DNA from: Vibrio alfacsensis
Lineage (GTDB): Bacteria; Pseudomonadota; Gammaproteobacteria; Enterobacterales; Vibrionaceae
Direction: 5' to 3'
Assembly (NCBI RefSeq): GCF_003544875.1
Contig: NZ_CP032093.1
Span: 558,001-622,000 of the forward strand
Length of the DNA stretch: 64,000 nt
Part shown: positions 45,269 to 54,492 of the stretch, one piece after another
How the letters are laid out: each line of letters opens with the position of its first letter
Numbering within the stretch: the first letter of the stretch is position 1
Notes under the pieces: model-generated
The model's input: the letters and a program-made list of their open reading frames with translations, nothing else
Database searches by the model: none
What the model was told of the DNA's origin: nothing
Translations under genes and position numbers: made by a program

Positions 45269-45754
45269 CTATGACTGCCAAATATTGAGGCCGTTACGAT
45301 CTACTTTTGTTAGTAGTGTCGACACCTCGGTCCCATCTGGGAGTTGTAAACTTGGTGCAATTTCCGCAAGAGGGTAGAGTACGAACTCGCGCTCTCTCAT
45401 TCCATAGTGTGGAACTGTCAGTCTTTCGGAATTAATCACCTCATTGCCGAATAGTACAATATCAAGATCCAGTGTTCTTGGACCCCAACGTTCTTCTTTT
45501 CGGACACGCCCTTGTTCTTGCTCGATAGCTTGTGTGCAATCAAGCAACTCAAGAGGCGTCAAATTCGTGTTTATAGCGACAACCGCATTAATGTAATCCG
45601 GTTGATTTTGCGGACCCATTGGTGTGCTGCTGTATAACGAAGAAGCGGCCACAAATTCAGAATTTGGTAGTGACTTGATGGCTTCTATCGCTTGTTTAGC
45701 TTGGCTGACAGGATCAGCCAAGTTACTGCCTACCGCAATGTACGCTGTAATCAT
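45269..45754 (-). CDS. folK: 2-amino-4-hydroxy-6-hydroxymethyldihydropteridine pyrophosphokinase
   Basis: Pyrophosphorylates hydroxymethyldihydropterin in folate synthesis. The 161-residue product has AYIAVGSNLADP at the N-terminus and the pterin/ATP motif RWGPRTLDLDIVLFG. Its ATG overlaps the pcnB stop (ATGA), so translation is coupled. Confidence 0.96.
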   Translation of the reverse strand: MITAYIAVGSNLADPVSQAKQAIEAIKSLPNSEFVAASSLYSSTPMGPQNQPDYINAVVAINTNLTPLELLDCTQAIEQEQGRVRKEERWGPRTLDLDIVLFGNEVINSERLTVPHYGMREREFVLYPLAEIAPSLQLPDGTEVSTLLTKVDRNGLNIWQS

Positions 45755-47118
45755 GATTTCGACTTGCTCTTTTTCTTGCGATAGGTTTTTCGGCGTCGCT
45801 GGCCTGAGCCTGGTGACTGGCTATCGAGATCGTTTGCCATGGCTTGGCGCATTTCTCGGCCTGCATTTTGAAAAGTTTCCCACCACTTGGCAAGCTTCTG
45901 AGTGTCGCCACCCTCAATTTCACCGCGCATTTCAAGAAAATCAAAGCCAGCTCTAAATTTATTGAGTTCCATTAGACGGAATGCTCGTTTACCGTTACGT
46001 CGTGGCAGACGTAATTGTAATTGCCAAATTTCACGAATGGTGGCGGTATGACGGCGAGGAATTGCGATGGTTCGCACTTGCTCATCAAGGATGATATTAC
46101 TTGCTTCCATTACGGCATCGTAGTGACACAGGTTGCGCTGTTCCATTAGCTTGTCTGCTAATGCGCACAGTGGATACCACAACATTGCAGCAAACATAAA
46201 TGCAGGGTTAATACGTTTACCTTCATCGATACGCATATCCGTAGAGTCCAACACTAAATCAAGCATTTGCTCCGTATGGGATTCGTAATCTTCAGTGAAG
46301 TGCTCTGAAATGGAAGGGAACAACTGTTGGAATAAGTTGTATTCGCGCAGCAGGTGGTAGGTTTCTAAACCATGACCTGACTGAAGCATTTTTAGTGACT
46401 CTTCGAATAGACGAGCAGATGGGATGTCACGTAGTAATGGCGCCATCTCTTCAATCGGAGCTGCTGTGTCTTCTTCAATATCAAAATCAAGTTTTACTGC
46501 GAAACGAACTGCGCGCAACATACGTACAGGATCTTCGCGGTAACGAGTTTCAGGATCACCAATGAGACGAATCAGGCGATCTTCGAGGTCTTCGATACCA
46601 CGCGCGTAGTCGTGAATCGAGTAGTCTGCGATGTTGTAGTACATCGAGTTAATCGTGAAGTCTCGGCGCTCAGCATCTTCATCAACCGTGCCATACACAT
46701 TATCGCGCAGCAACATGCCTTCTTTTGACTGTTGAGAGATGTTCTTGTTTTGTTGCTCTTGGTGGTGACCACGGAAAGTGGCGACTTCAATGATGTCTCG
46801 GCCAAACATTATGTGTGCAAGGCGAAAACGACGACCAATCAAACGGCAGTTTCTAAACAGCTGTTTGATTTGTTCTGGTGTTGCGTTGGTCGCAATATCA
46901 AAGTCTTTTGGTTTTTGTCCAAGCAGTAAGTCTCGAACCCCGCCACCCACAAGAAAAGCATCGAAACCAGCACCGTTTAGTCGGTATAGCACTTTCAGTG
47001 CATTGTCACTGATTTGCTTACGCGAGATGTTGTGCTCTTCACGAGTAAGTACATTGAGAGCGAGTTCTGGAATTGTGGCCGGTTCGCTTGTTGTATAGTC
47101 GTTTGTATTCATGTGCAT
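45751..47118 (-). CDS. pcnB: Poly(A) polymerase I
   Basis: Adds 3' poly(A) tails that promote RNA decay. The 455-residue product has the class II nucleotidyltransferase head (GGGVRDLLLGQKPKDFDIAT with catalytic Asp pair), RRDFTINSMYYN and neck/body helices, and a basic Lys/Arg-rich C-terminal tail (RRRKTYRKKKSKSKS) typical of the RNA-binding end. Start may be 47118 or the ATG at 47112; neither has a clear ribosome site. Overlaps folK. Confidence 0.95.
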   Translation of the reverse strand: MHMNTNDYTTSEPATIPELALNVLTREEHNISRKQISDNALKVLYRLNGAGFDAFLVGGGVRDLLLGQKPKDFDIATNATPEQIKQLFRNCRLIGRRFRLAHIMFGRDIIEVATFRGHHQEQQNKNISQQSKEGMLLRDNVYGTVDEDAERRDFTINSMYYNIADYSIHDYARGIEDLEDRLIRLIGDPETRYREDPVRMLRAVRFAVKLDFDIEEDTAAPIEEMAPLLRDIPSARLFEESLKMLQSGHGLETYHLLREYNLFQQLFPSISEHFTEDYESHTEQMLDLVLDSTDMRIDEGKRINPAFMFAAMLWYPLCALADKLMEQRNLCHYDAVMEASNIILDEQVRTIAIPRRHTATIREIWQLQLRLPRRNGKRAFRLMELNKFRAGFDFLEMRGEIEGGDTQKLAKWWETFQNAGREMRQAMANDLDSQSPGSGQRRRKTYRKKKSKSKS

Positions 47119-47219
47119 CTGGCAATAACTGGGTTTAGTCCAATTTTGCGTTGGTTAGTTCTTAAGCCGCTAGGGCCAATTTTGCGCCTAATGATAGCCT
47201 ACGCAGTGCCATTTGAGAA

Positions 47220-48083
47220 TCACGGCGTGATTTCAATCTCGACTGGAAGTTGTTTTACCTGCCAATTTTCGCAGCCCCAACGTAGAATTTCGTCTATGTT
47301 AGTGGCGTTTAACTCTTTAGGAATATGGAAGCCTAAAAAGGTCATTGCGCGCAGTAAAGTAGGCTTTGGTTCATTGACATCAATGGCCATAGCATGATTT
47401 TGCTTTGAAAGCTTATTACCGTTTGTGTCCATTGCTAACGGTAAATGTAAGTAACTGACTTCAGGTTGTTCAAGTATTTGGTACAGGCTGATTTGGCGCC
47501 CAGTTGGCTCAATGAGATCTGCACCACGTACAACTTCGGTAACACCTTGATCGATATCGTCCAATACTACCGCAAGATTGTAGGCAAATAAGCCATCTCG
47601 ACGTTTAATAATGAAATCTTCATTTATTAGAGCCTCAGGAATGCTCATTTGACCATGCCTTTGGTCGATAAAATGGCTGACTGGCTTCGTCATTTTTAGA
47701 CGAATTGCCCCCTCTTGCAAGTTCTTGTTTCGACAAGTGCCAGGGTAGTAGCCACCGTGTTCTTTGATTTGCTTACGAGTGCATTGGCAATAGTAGGCGT
47801 CACCATTTTTCAACCAAGCATCGATTTGTGCTTGATATAGGTGATGACGTTGGCTCTGATAAACGATCTCTCCATCCCAATGTAAATGATAGGCTTCTAA
47901 GGCTTGAAGAATGGCTTCTGATGCCCCTTGCATTTCTCTTGGGGGATCAAGGTCTTCGATGCGAACTAGCCAAACGCCATGGTTGGCTTTTGCTTGAAAG
48001 TAGCTACCTAGTGCAGCAACGAGTGAACCAAAATGTAATGGGCCTGATGGGGATGGGGCAAATCGACCTACATAGCGTGTCAT
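47220..48083 (-). CDS. gluQ: Glutamyl-Q tRNA(Asp) synthetase
   Basis: A truncated glutamyl-tRNA synthetase paralogue that attaches glutamate to queuosine in tRNA(Asp). The 287-residue product has FAPSPSGPLHFGSLVAAL (HIGH region), a CysxCys...Cys zinc site (YYCQCTRKQ, GTCRN) and the KLSKQ loop. It lacks the anticodon-binding domain, as expected for GluQ-RS. It lies downstream of dksA as in E. coli. Confidence 0.95.
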   Translation of the reverse strand: MTRYVGRFAPSPSGPLHFGSLVAALGSYFQAKANHGVWLVRIEDLDPPREMQGASEAILQALEAYHLHWDGEIVYQSQRHHLYQAQIDAWLKNGDAYYCQCTRKQIKEHGGYYPGTCRNKNLQEGAIRLKMTKPVSHFIDQRHGQMSIPEALINEDFIIKRRDGLFAYNLAVVLDDIDQGVTEVVRGADLIEPTGRQISLYQILEQPEVSYLHLPLAMDTNGNKLSKQNHAMAIDVNEPKPTLLRAMTFLGFHIPKELNATNIDEILRWGCENWQVKQLPVEIEITP

Positions 48084-48140
48084 GCGTGCATCTCGAAAAT
48101 TATTACGTAATATTATAAACTTAACGTTACAAAACTAGTT

Positions 48141-48166
48141 AAAACAAAAGGGAGCCTGAGCCCTTT
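48141..48166 (-). terminator. Hairpin downstream of dksA
   Basis: On the minus strand AAAGGG, loop CTCAGGCT, CCCTTTTGTTTT, 24 bases past the dksA stop. It may terminate part of the transcription before gluQ. Confidence 0.6.
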
Positions 48167-48189
48167 CAATAATCATAATGCGTGGTTGA

Positions 48190-48636
48190 TTAACCTTGCA
48201 TTTGTTTTTCTTTGATTTCTGCAAGTGTTTTACAGTCGATACAAAGATCAGCTGTTGGACGAGCTTCAAGGCGACGAACGCCAATTTCTACGCCACATGA
48301 TTCACAGAAGCCGAAGTCGTCATCCATGATTTTGTCTAACGTCTTCTCAATCTTTTTGATCAAGCGGCGTTCACGGTCACGGTTACGCAGTTCTAAGCTG
48401 AACTCTTCCTCTTGAGAGGCACGGTCAACTGGATCTGGGAAGTTTGCTGCTTCGTCCTGCATATGGTGTACAGTGCGACCGACTTCTTCCCTGAGTTGAT
48501 TACGCCAAGCTGTTAAGATTTTTGTAAAGTGTTCAACCTGCTCTGGCGACATGTATTCTTCACCAGGCTTTTCCTGATATGGCTCCACACCAGCAATGGC
48601 TAGGATGCCTATGGTTTTTTTCTTTGATTCTGGCAT
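48190..48636 (-). CDS. dksA: RNA polymerase-binding transcription factor DksA
   Basis: Enters the RNA polymerase secondary channel and, with ppGpp, controls rRNA and amino-acid promoters. The 148-residue product has the coiled-coil with tip acidic motif [12 protein letters not shown] and the C4 zinc finger (CESCGVEIG ... [10 protein letters not shown]). Length and motifs are standard. The start follows GTAGGAGATG. Confidence 0.98.
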   Translation of the reverse strand: MPESKKKTIGILAIAGVEPYQEKPGEEYMSPEQVEHFTKILTAWRNQLREEVGRTVHHMQDEAANFPDPVDRASQEEEFSLELRNRDRERRLIKKIEKTLDKIMDDDFGFCESCGVEIGVRRLEARPTADLCIDCKTLAEIKEKQMQG

Positions 48637-48772
48637 ACAGCATCTCCTACTTACACCTAGTCAACTGCTACGCAGTCAATTTAAGGCGGGTATCTATAGC
48701 AAAAAGAGGCGGTGCAAGCAATCACTGAATAGCAAACTTATCGTCATTGTGAAGATGACATCATTTTTCTCA

Positions 48773-49489
48773 TTAATTGATAAAATCAACATCTGAAACA
48801 AGTTTGATTTCAGTATTACTCAGTTCGGCTTTGTAGCAGAGAACTTCCACGCCCGCGTCTTGTGCTTGTTTTAGTAACATTGAATATTTCGCGTCTATAT
48901 GGTGCGCCGCGGATACTTTTTCAATGCCTGAATGTAAAACAGTGAATAAAAGTATGGCTCTACTTCCATTTTGTGCCATTTCTGTGAGCTCTCGCAGGTG
49001 CTTTTGTCCCCGAGTGGTCACGGCATCAGGGAAATAACCTTGTCCCGAGGCGTCCTGCTCATCAAGTAAGGTGACGCTCTTTACCTCTATATAACACTTC
49101 GGTTTATCGCTTGCGCTGAGCAAGATATCAATTCGGCTATTTTCACTGCCATATTTAACTTCAGTTTGAAGTGTGTCATATCCAGAGAGCTCTGAAATGA
49201 CATTATTTTCAATTGCTTCTACTGCTAATTGGTTGGCTCGTGCGGTGTTAACACAGATTTTATGTCCTTGGGCAGTTTCACTCAGTTCCCAACTGTTAGG
49301 ATATTTACGTTTGGGGTTATCTGAGGTGGAATACCAGACCGTATTACCCAATTCAGCACAACCAGTCATGGCCCCAGTGTTGGCACAATGGATTGTACGG
49401 GTTTCACCATTATCTAGTTCGATATCGGCAAGGAAGCGTTTGTAGCGTTTTAGCAGAGTTGCTGACTCTAGAGCGGGTTTGAATTGCAT
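48773..49489 (-). CDS. sfsA: Sugar fermentation stimulation protein SfsA
   Basis: A 238-residue cytosolic protein of the SfsA family, with an OB-like N-terminal part and a PD-(D/E)XK nuclease-like core ([23 protein letters not shown], where Asp and Glu-x-Lys are visible). Originally described as affecting maltose genes; the molecular role is unsettled. It is divergent from hrpB, 33 bp between starts, as in E. coli. Confidence 0.94.
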   Translation of the reverse strand: MQFKPALESATLLKRYKRFLADIELDNGETRTIHCANTGAMTGCAELGNTVWYSTSDNPKRKYPNSWELSETAQGHKICVNTARANQLAVEAIENNVISELSGYDTLQTEVKYGSENSRIDILLSASDKPKCYIEVKSVTLLDEQDASGQGYFPDAVTTRGQKHLRELTEMAQNGSRAILLFTVLHSGIEKVSAAHHIDAKYSMLLKQAQDAGVEVLCYKAELSNTEIKLVSDVDFIN

Positions 49490-49522
49490 TTGCTTATTTA
49501 GCCAAGAAGGTTTTTATGTACA

Positions 49523-52015
49523 ATGTGGCCAACATTACCACATAGGGTCTTACCTTTGTCACAATTGCCGATTGAAGCCGTGATGCCGCAATTACTTAAG
49601 GCGGTAAAAACGCAACATCAAATTATTCTTAAAGCTGCGCCTGGTGCAGGTAAGTCAACCTACTTCCCGTTACAGCTTTTGTTAAACCAATCTGTGACAG
49701 GCAAAATTGTGATGCTTGAACCTCGTCGCCTTGCTGCTCGTAATATAGCGCGTTATTTGGCACAGCAACTTGGCGAGCAAGTCGGTGGTCGCGTGGGTTA
49801 CCGCGTGCGTGGTGAGACAAAGGTGAGCCATCATACACAGTTAGAGATTGTGACAGAGGGGATCATGACTCGCATGATCCAAAATGACCCTGAACTTAAT
49901 GGGGTCGATTTATTGGTCTTCGATGAGTTTCACGAACGTAGTATTCACGCAGATACGGCGTTGGCATTCAGCTTAGAAGTTCAAGAAGCGTTGCGAGATG
50001 ATCTAAAAATCGTCGTGATGTCGGCAACATTAGACCAAACTGCATTGCAAGCACTGTTGCCAACGGCTGCTTATATTGAGTCGGATGGCCGCAGTTTTGA
50101 TGTCGAAACGCGTTACTTACCGTTGGGAAACAATGATCCTCTGCCGACGTCGATGGCAAAGACAATTGAAAGTCTGATGCAAAAAGAGTCGGGATCGTTA
50201 TTGGCTTTTCTTCCCGGTGTAGCGGCGATCAAACAGGTTGAAGAGCGTTTATCACATCTGCCTGATAACGTAGAAGTGTGCCCTCTTTATGGTCAACTCA
50301 GTTTTGCGGAACAACAAAAGGCAATTTCGCCAGCGGCTATAGGTAAGCGTAAAGTAGTGCTAGCGACCAATATTGCTGAAACGTCCTTAACGATTGAAGG
50401 CATTCGTTTGGTGGTTGATTCGGGATTAGAACGAGTCGCTCGTTTTGATTTAAAAAATGGTCTAACACGCCTAGAACAAGTGCGTATTGCGCAGTCTTCC
50501 GCGATTCAACGTGCCGGCCGTGCTGGTCGTATCGAAGAGGGAGTTTGTGTTCGCTTGTATTCTGAAAGTCAGTTAAAGCAGCAGCCACAAGTACCACAAC
50601 CTGAAATTCTTCATTCAGATCTTGCCAGCTTAGTCATGGAGTTGGCGTTTTGGGGAGCGGGTGATATATCTGAGCTCAAGTGGCTTGATGTTCCATCGAC
50701 CGCTGCACTTTCTCAGGCTAAGCAATTGTTAGTCTCTTTGGGCTTGCTGACCGAACAAAACCAACTAACGTCAGAGGGAAAAATCGCACATGAACTGGGT
50801 GTTGAGCCTCGTTCTGCGGCAATGTTGATTCAGGCGCAGTATTCCGGTGAAAAAATGCTAAATACCGCGCTCGCTGCCGTCGCCCTTATTGAAGAGCCTG
50901 AACGTAACGTGACGAATGTTGCCCACAGTTTACACCGTTGGATGTCGGGCGCGCATTCGAAAAAAGCGATACTAATTAAACGCGCTCAAACATTGGCGCA
51001 TAAGCTAGACACCGCATTTAGCTTGAAAGATGTTGATGAGCAAGCGTTTCCATTGGTGTTGAGTTTGGCATTTCCAGATCGCATTGCCCAACAACGAGTG
51101 AACCAATATGGCCGCTTTACACTTGCAAATGGTCATGGTGCAGAGTGCCGTGCTGAAGATGTGCTTGGTGGTTGCGAGTATTTGGTTGCCATTGATTTGA
51201 TGCGTTCACACTCCAACTCTAGCCAGGTTAATTTGGCATGTGAGCTAGATATTCATGCCTTACAAGATACGTTTGAGTCGCTATTTTCTTCGCAAGACGT
51301 TGTTGATTGGGATGAAAAAAAGGGACGGTTGGTTGCAGAACGACAAATTAAACTCGGACAATTGGTGATCAAGCGAGAAGTGATGCCAAGTCCGGGTAAA
51401 GAAAAAATGACACAAGCTTTACTCACTTATGTCCGTCGTCAGGGCTTACAGAGTCTAAACTGGACTCCAGCAGCGACAAACCTGTTAGAGCGGATCCGTT
51501 GTGCAGTGGCGTGGTTGCCAGAACAAGCTTGGCCAAGCTTTGATGATGCAGATTTACTCGATAATTTAGAAATGTGGTTGGAACCTTACATGAGTTCGGT
51601 GTCATCGGTAAAAGATCTGACAAAGGTGAACTTGGTTGAAGCGCTTAATGCTCGATTGGGTTGGCCCTTAAATCAAAACATCGATGAATGGTTGCCTGAA
51701 GAATATCATCTACCAACGGGCTCTAAAAAGCGCATTCGTTACCAGTTTGGTCAAGAACCGGTCCTTTCGGTACGCATGCAGGAAGTATTTGGTGAAAGTG
51801 GATCGCCAACCGTTGCGCTTGGACGAAAGCGCATGGTGTTAGAACTGTTGTCACCAGCACAGCGACCGCTTCAAGTTACCTCTGATTTGGCTGCGTTTTG
51901 GGCGGGAAGCTATAAAGAAGTGCAAAAAGAAATGAAAGGGCGTTATCCAAAACACGTTTGGCCAGACGACCCTGCAAATCATGTTGCGACGACAAAACAA
52001 AAGACAATTAAATAA
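49523..52015 (+). CDS. hrpB: ATP-dependent RNA helicase HrpB
   Basis: A DEAH-box helicase of 830 residues. It has Walker A APGAGKST (39-46), DEFH in VFDEFHERSIH, MSATLDQ, and helicase C motifs (QRAGRAGR), followed by the HA2/HrpB C-terminal domain. The family unwinds or remodels RNA; a specific cellular target is not established. ATG 49523 has AAGG about 12 bases upstream; a shorter start near LPIEAVMPQLL is possible. Its stop overlaps mrcB by one base. Confidence 0.94.
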   Translation: MWPTLPHRVLPLSQLPIEAVMPQLLKAVKTQHQIILKAAPGAGKSTYFPLQLLLNQSVTGKIVMLEPRRLAARNIARYLAQQLGEQVGGRVGYRVRGETKVSHHTQLEIVTEGIMTRMIQNDPELNGVDLLVFDEFHERSIHADTALAFSLEVQEALRDDLKIVVMSATLDQTALQALLPTAAYIESDGRSFDVETRYLPLGNNDPLPTSMAKTIESLMQKESGSLLAFLPGVAAIKQVEERLSHLPDNVEVCPLYGQLSFAEQQKAISPAAIGKRKVVLATNIAETSLTIEGIRLVVDSGLERVARFDLKNGLTRLEQVRIAQSSAIQRAGRAGRIEEGVCVRLYSESQLKQQPQVPQPEILHSDLASLVMELAFWGAGDISELKWLDVPSTAALSQAKQLLVSLGLLTEQNQLTSEGKIAHELGVEPRSAAMLIQAQYSGEKMLNTALAAVALIEEPERNVTNVAHSLHRWMSGAHSKKAILIKRAQTLAHKLDTAFSLKDVDEQAFPLVLSLAFPDRIAQQRVNQYGRFTLANGHGAECRAEDVLGGCEYLVAIDLMRSHSNSSQVNLACELDIHALQDTFESLFSSQDVVDWDEKKGRLVAERQIKLGQLVIKREVMPSPGKEKMTQALLTYVRRQGLQSLNWTPAATNLLERIRCAVAWLPEQAWPSFDDADLLDNLEMWLEPYMSSVSSVKDLTKVNLVEALNARLGWPLNQNIDEWLPEEYHLPTGSKKRIRYQFGQEPVLSVRMQEVFGESGSPTVALGRKRMVLELLSPAQRPLQVTSDLAAFWAGSYKEVQKEMKGRYPKHVWPDDPANHVATTKQKTIK

Positions 52016-54405
52016 TGACTGATACAAAAAAGCCTAGCGTGAAAAAATCGCCAGCCAAAAAAGCAACGCCAAATAAATCGACAACGGCAAAAAGCAGCAG
52101 TGCGAAACGACCAAAGCGATCACCATCGAAAAAGCCAAGCGGTGAGAAACGCTCTTGGCTGAAAACTATCTGGTCATTCAGTTGGAAAGCTGGCGTAGCG
52201 CTGGCTGCAGTATTGGTATTTGTCGGTATTTATTTAGATAGTGTGGTGAAAGATCGCTTTGATGGTCAGCTTTTTGATCTTCCAACTGTCGTCTATGCCC
52301 GTATTTTAACGTTGAGTCCAGGAGAAAACATTTCCGTTAAAGAAATGCGCAATGAATTGGACGTGTTGAATTATCGTAAGGTGAGTCAACCTCGTTATCC
52401 CGGGGAGTATTCTTCTTCTTCAACTCGCATAGAGTTGATCCGTCGTCCGTTTGAGTTTGCAGATGGACCAGAGCCAGATCGTCACGTTATGCTGCATTTC
52501 TCTGATAGTGGTTTGCAACGGATTCAATCTTTGGAGTCGAAAGGGGATCTCGGTTACTTGCGTATCGAACCTAAGATGTTGGGTATGCTGGAAAAAGATC
52601 AAAATGAACAGCGTTTATTCTTACGTCGCGATCAATTTCCGGAGATTTTGGTCGATGCGTTATTAGCAACGGAAGACCGTGATTTTTACCAACATGATGG
52701 CGTGTCACCACTGGCTATTGGTCGTGCGCTTGTGGCCAATATTAAAGCGGGGCGCACCGTTCAAGGTGGTAGTACTCTGACTCAGCAGTTAGCCAAAAAC
52801 CTGTTTCTTACTCGTGACAAAACCTTATGGCGCAAAGTGCGTGAAGCGTATATTGCGTTAATCTTAGATTATCGCTACAGCAAAGACCGAATTCTTGAAG
52901 CGTACCTAAATGAAGTCTATTTAGGCCAAAGTGGTGGTGATGCGATTCATGGCTTTGGCTTGGCATCGCGTTACTACTTTGGTCAACCGATTCAAGAGCT
53001 GCGTATTGATCAATTAGCGATGCTGGTGGGCATGGTCAAAGGCCCATCTTACTACAATCCAATTCGTTATCCTGAACGCACCAAAGAACGACGTGACTTG
53101 GTTCTGCGTTTGCTTATGCAACAAGATATGTTAACCGCAGAGCAATATGAACAAGCGGTGAATCGTCCATTGGATACGCAAAGTAAGCCGCGTATTGCCA
53201 GTCGTCAGCCAGCTTACTTCCAACAGCTAAACATTGAACTGAAAGAGAAAGTGGGTGATAACTTTAAGTCGGATACTGGTTTACGATTGTTTACCTCGTT
53301 GGATCCGGTTTCACAAAGTAAGTTGGAAAAAGCCATTGCGAAGAAAGTCCCTGAGCTTGCGCAACGAGCGGGTAAAGAATTAGAAGCGGCTGCGGTTGCG
53401 GTTGATCGTCATAGCGGCGAAGTTCGAGCAATGGTCGGAGGTAAGCGAGTCGGGTATGAGGGCTTCAACCGAGCATTGAATGCAAGTCGTCCGATAGGCT
53501 CTCTGGTCAAGCCGGCTATCTATTTAACGGCGTTAGAACAACCAGAAAAGTACAACTTAGCGACAACATTGCACGATACACCATTGAGTTTAAAAGGCAG
53601 CAAGGGGACGGTTTGGTCGCCTCGAAACTTTGATCGTAAATTCCGTGGCGATGTGCCTTTGTACTTAGCACTGGCAAAGTCATTGAACGTACCAACGGTT
53701 CGATTGGGTATGCAACTTGGTATTCCTGAAGTCTCCGATACGTTGGGACGGTTGGGCGTCGATAAGCAAGAGATTCGCCCTGTTCCATCGATGTTCCTTG
53801 GCGCATTCTCGTTAACGCCGTTTGAAGTTGCACAGATGTACCAGACGCTGACCAATTCAGGGAAACGAGCGAAATTATCAGCATTGCGTTCTGTAATCGA
53901 TATGGACGGCAATGTACTATACCAATCATTACCTAAATCCTCGCCAGCGGTCGATGAGCAAGCGGCTTGGCTAACGACTTATGCGATGAAGCAAGGTGTT
54001 GCACAAGGAACAGGACGCTTCTTACAAAGTCAGTTCGCATGGGCCGCATTAGCAGGGAAAACGGGTACCAGTAATGATAGCCGGGATAGTTGGTTTGTCG
54101 GAATTGATGGCCGAGAAGTAACGACAATTTGGCTTGGCCGAGATGATAATAAATCGACGAAATTGACGGGTTCTAGCGGTGCTTTACGTGTTTATGCGGA
54201 ATACTTGCAGCAACGTATACCTGAGCGGTTGGATTTACCTTGGCCTAGAGAGGTCACTACATTGGGCTTTCAAAAGACCCCTCAAGGTGCATTAGAAATG
54301 AATTGTCGTAGTGAGTATAAGCTGCCAGTTTGGGATAAAACGGGCCAAATCAAACAACAATGTGAGAAAAAGTCTAATTGGTTGAACAAGTTATTTGATT
54401 GGTAA
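52015..54405 (+). CDS. mrcB: Penicillin-binding protein 1B
   Basis: A bifunctional peptidoglycan glycosyltransferase/transpeptidase. The 796 residues comprise a Lys/Ser-rich cytoplasmic tail (1-48), one transmembrane helix (about 49-72), and the UB2H domain. Next is the GT51 domain with catalytic Glu220 in EDRDFYQHDG and QGGSTLTQQLAKN. The transpeptidase has Ser496 (SLVK), SLN and KTGT (682-685). Overlaps hrpB by one base (TAATG), so the two are coupled here. Confidence 0.97.
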   Translation: MTDTKKPSVKKSPAKKATPNKSTTAKSSSAKRPKRSPSKKPSGEKRSWLKTIWSFSWKAGVALAAVLVFVGIYLDSVVKDRFDGQLFDLPTVVYARILTLSPGENISVKEMRNELDVLNYRKVSQPRYPGEYSSSSTRIELIRRPFEFADGPEPDRHVMLHFSDSGLQRIQSLESKGDLGYLRIEPKMLGMLEKDQNEQRLFLRRDQFPEILVDALLATEDRDFYQHDGVSPLAIGRALVANIKAGRTVQGGSTLTQQLAKNLFLTRDKTLWRKVREAYIALILDYRYSKDRILEAYLNEVYLGQSGGDAIHGFGLASRYYFGQPIQELRIDQLAMLVGMVKGPSYYNPIRYPERTKERRDLVLRLLMQQDMLTAEQYEQAVNRPLDTQSKPRIASRQPAYFQQLNIELKEKVGDNFKSDTGLRLFTSLDPVSQSKLEKAIAKKVPELAQRAGKELEAAAVAVDRHSGEVRAMVGGKRVGYEGFNRALNASRPIGSLVKPAIYLTALEQPEKYNLATTLHDTPLSLKGSKGTVWSPRNFDRKFRGDVPLYLALAKSLNVPTVRLGMQLGIPEVSDTLGRLGVDKQEIRPVPSMFLGAFSLTPFEVAQMYQTLTNSGKRAKLSALRSVIDMDGNVLYQSLPKSSPAVDEQAAWLTTYAMKQGVAQGTGRFLQSQFAWAALAGKTGTSNDSRDSWFVGIDGREVTTIWLGRDDNKSTKLTGSSGALRVYAEYLQQRIPERLDLPWPREVTTLGFQKTPQGALEMNCRSEYKLPVWDKTGQIKQQCEKKSNWLNKLFDW

Positions 54406-54492
54406 AGTGTTCAAAAACATCATCGCTGACTTGTGCAGTTGCTGAATTCTTAGTACAAGTAAGCGTTAAAGGTTCAGTAAAGGAAGAAAGGA

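Noticed and set aside
53516..53929. Two overlapping minus-strand frames within mrcB
   Set aside because: mrcB is complete with all PBP motifs; these are antisense shadows.
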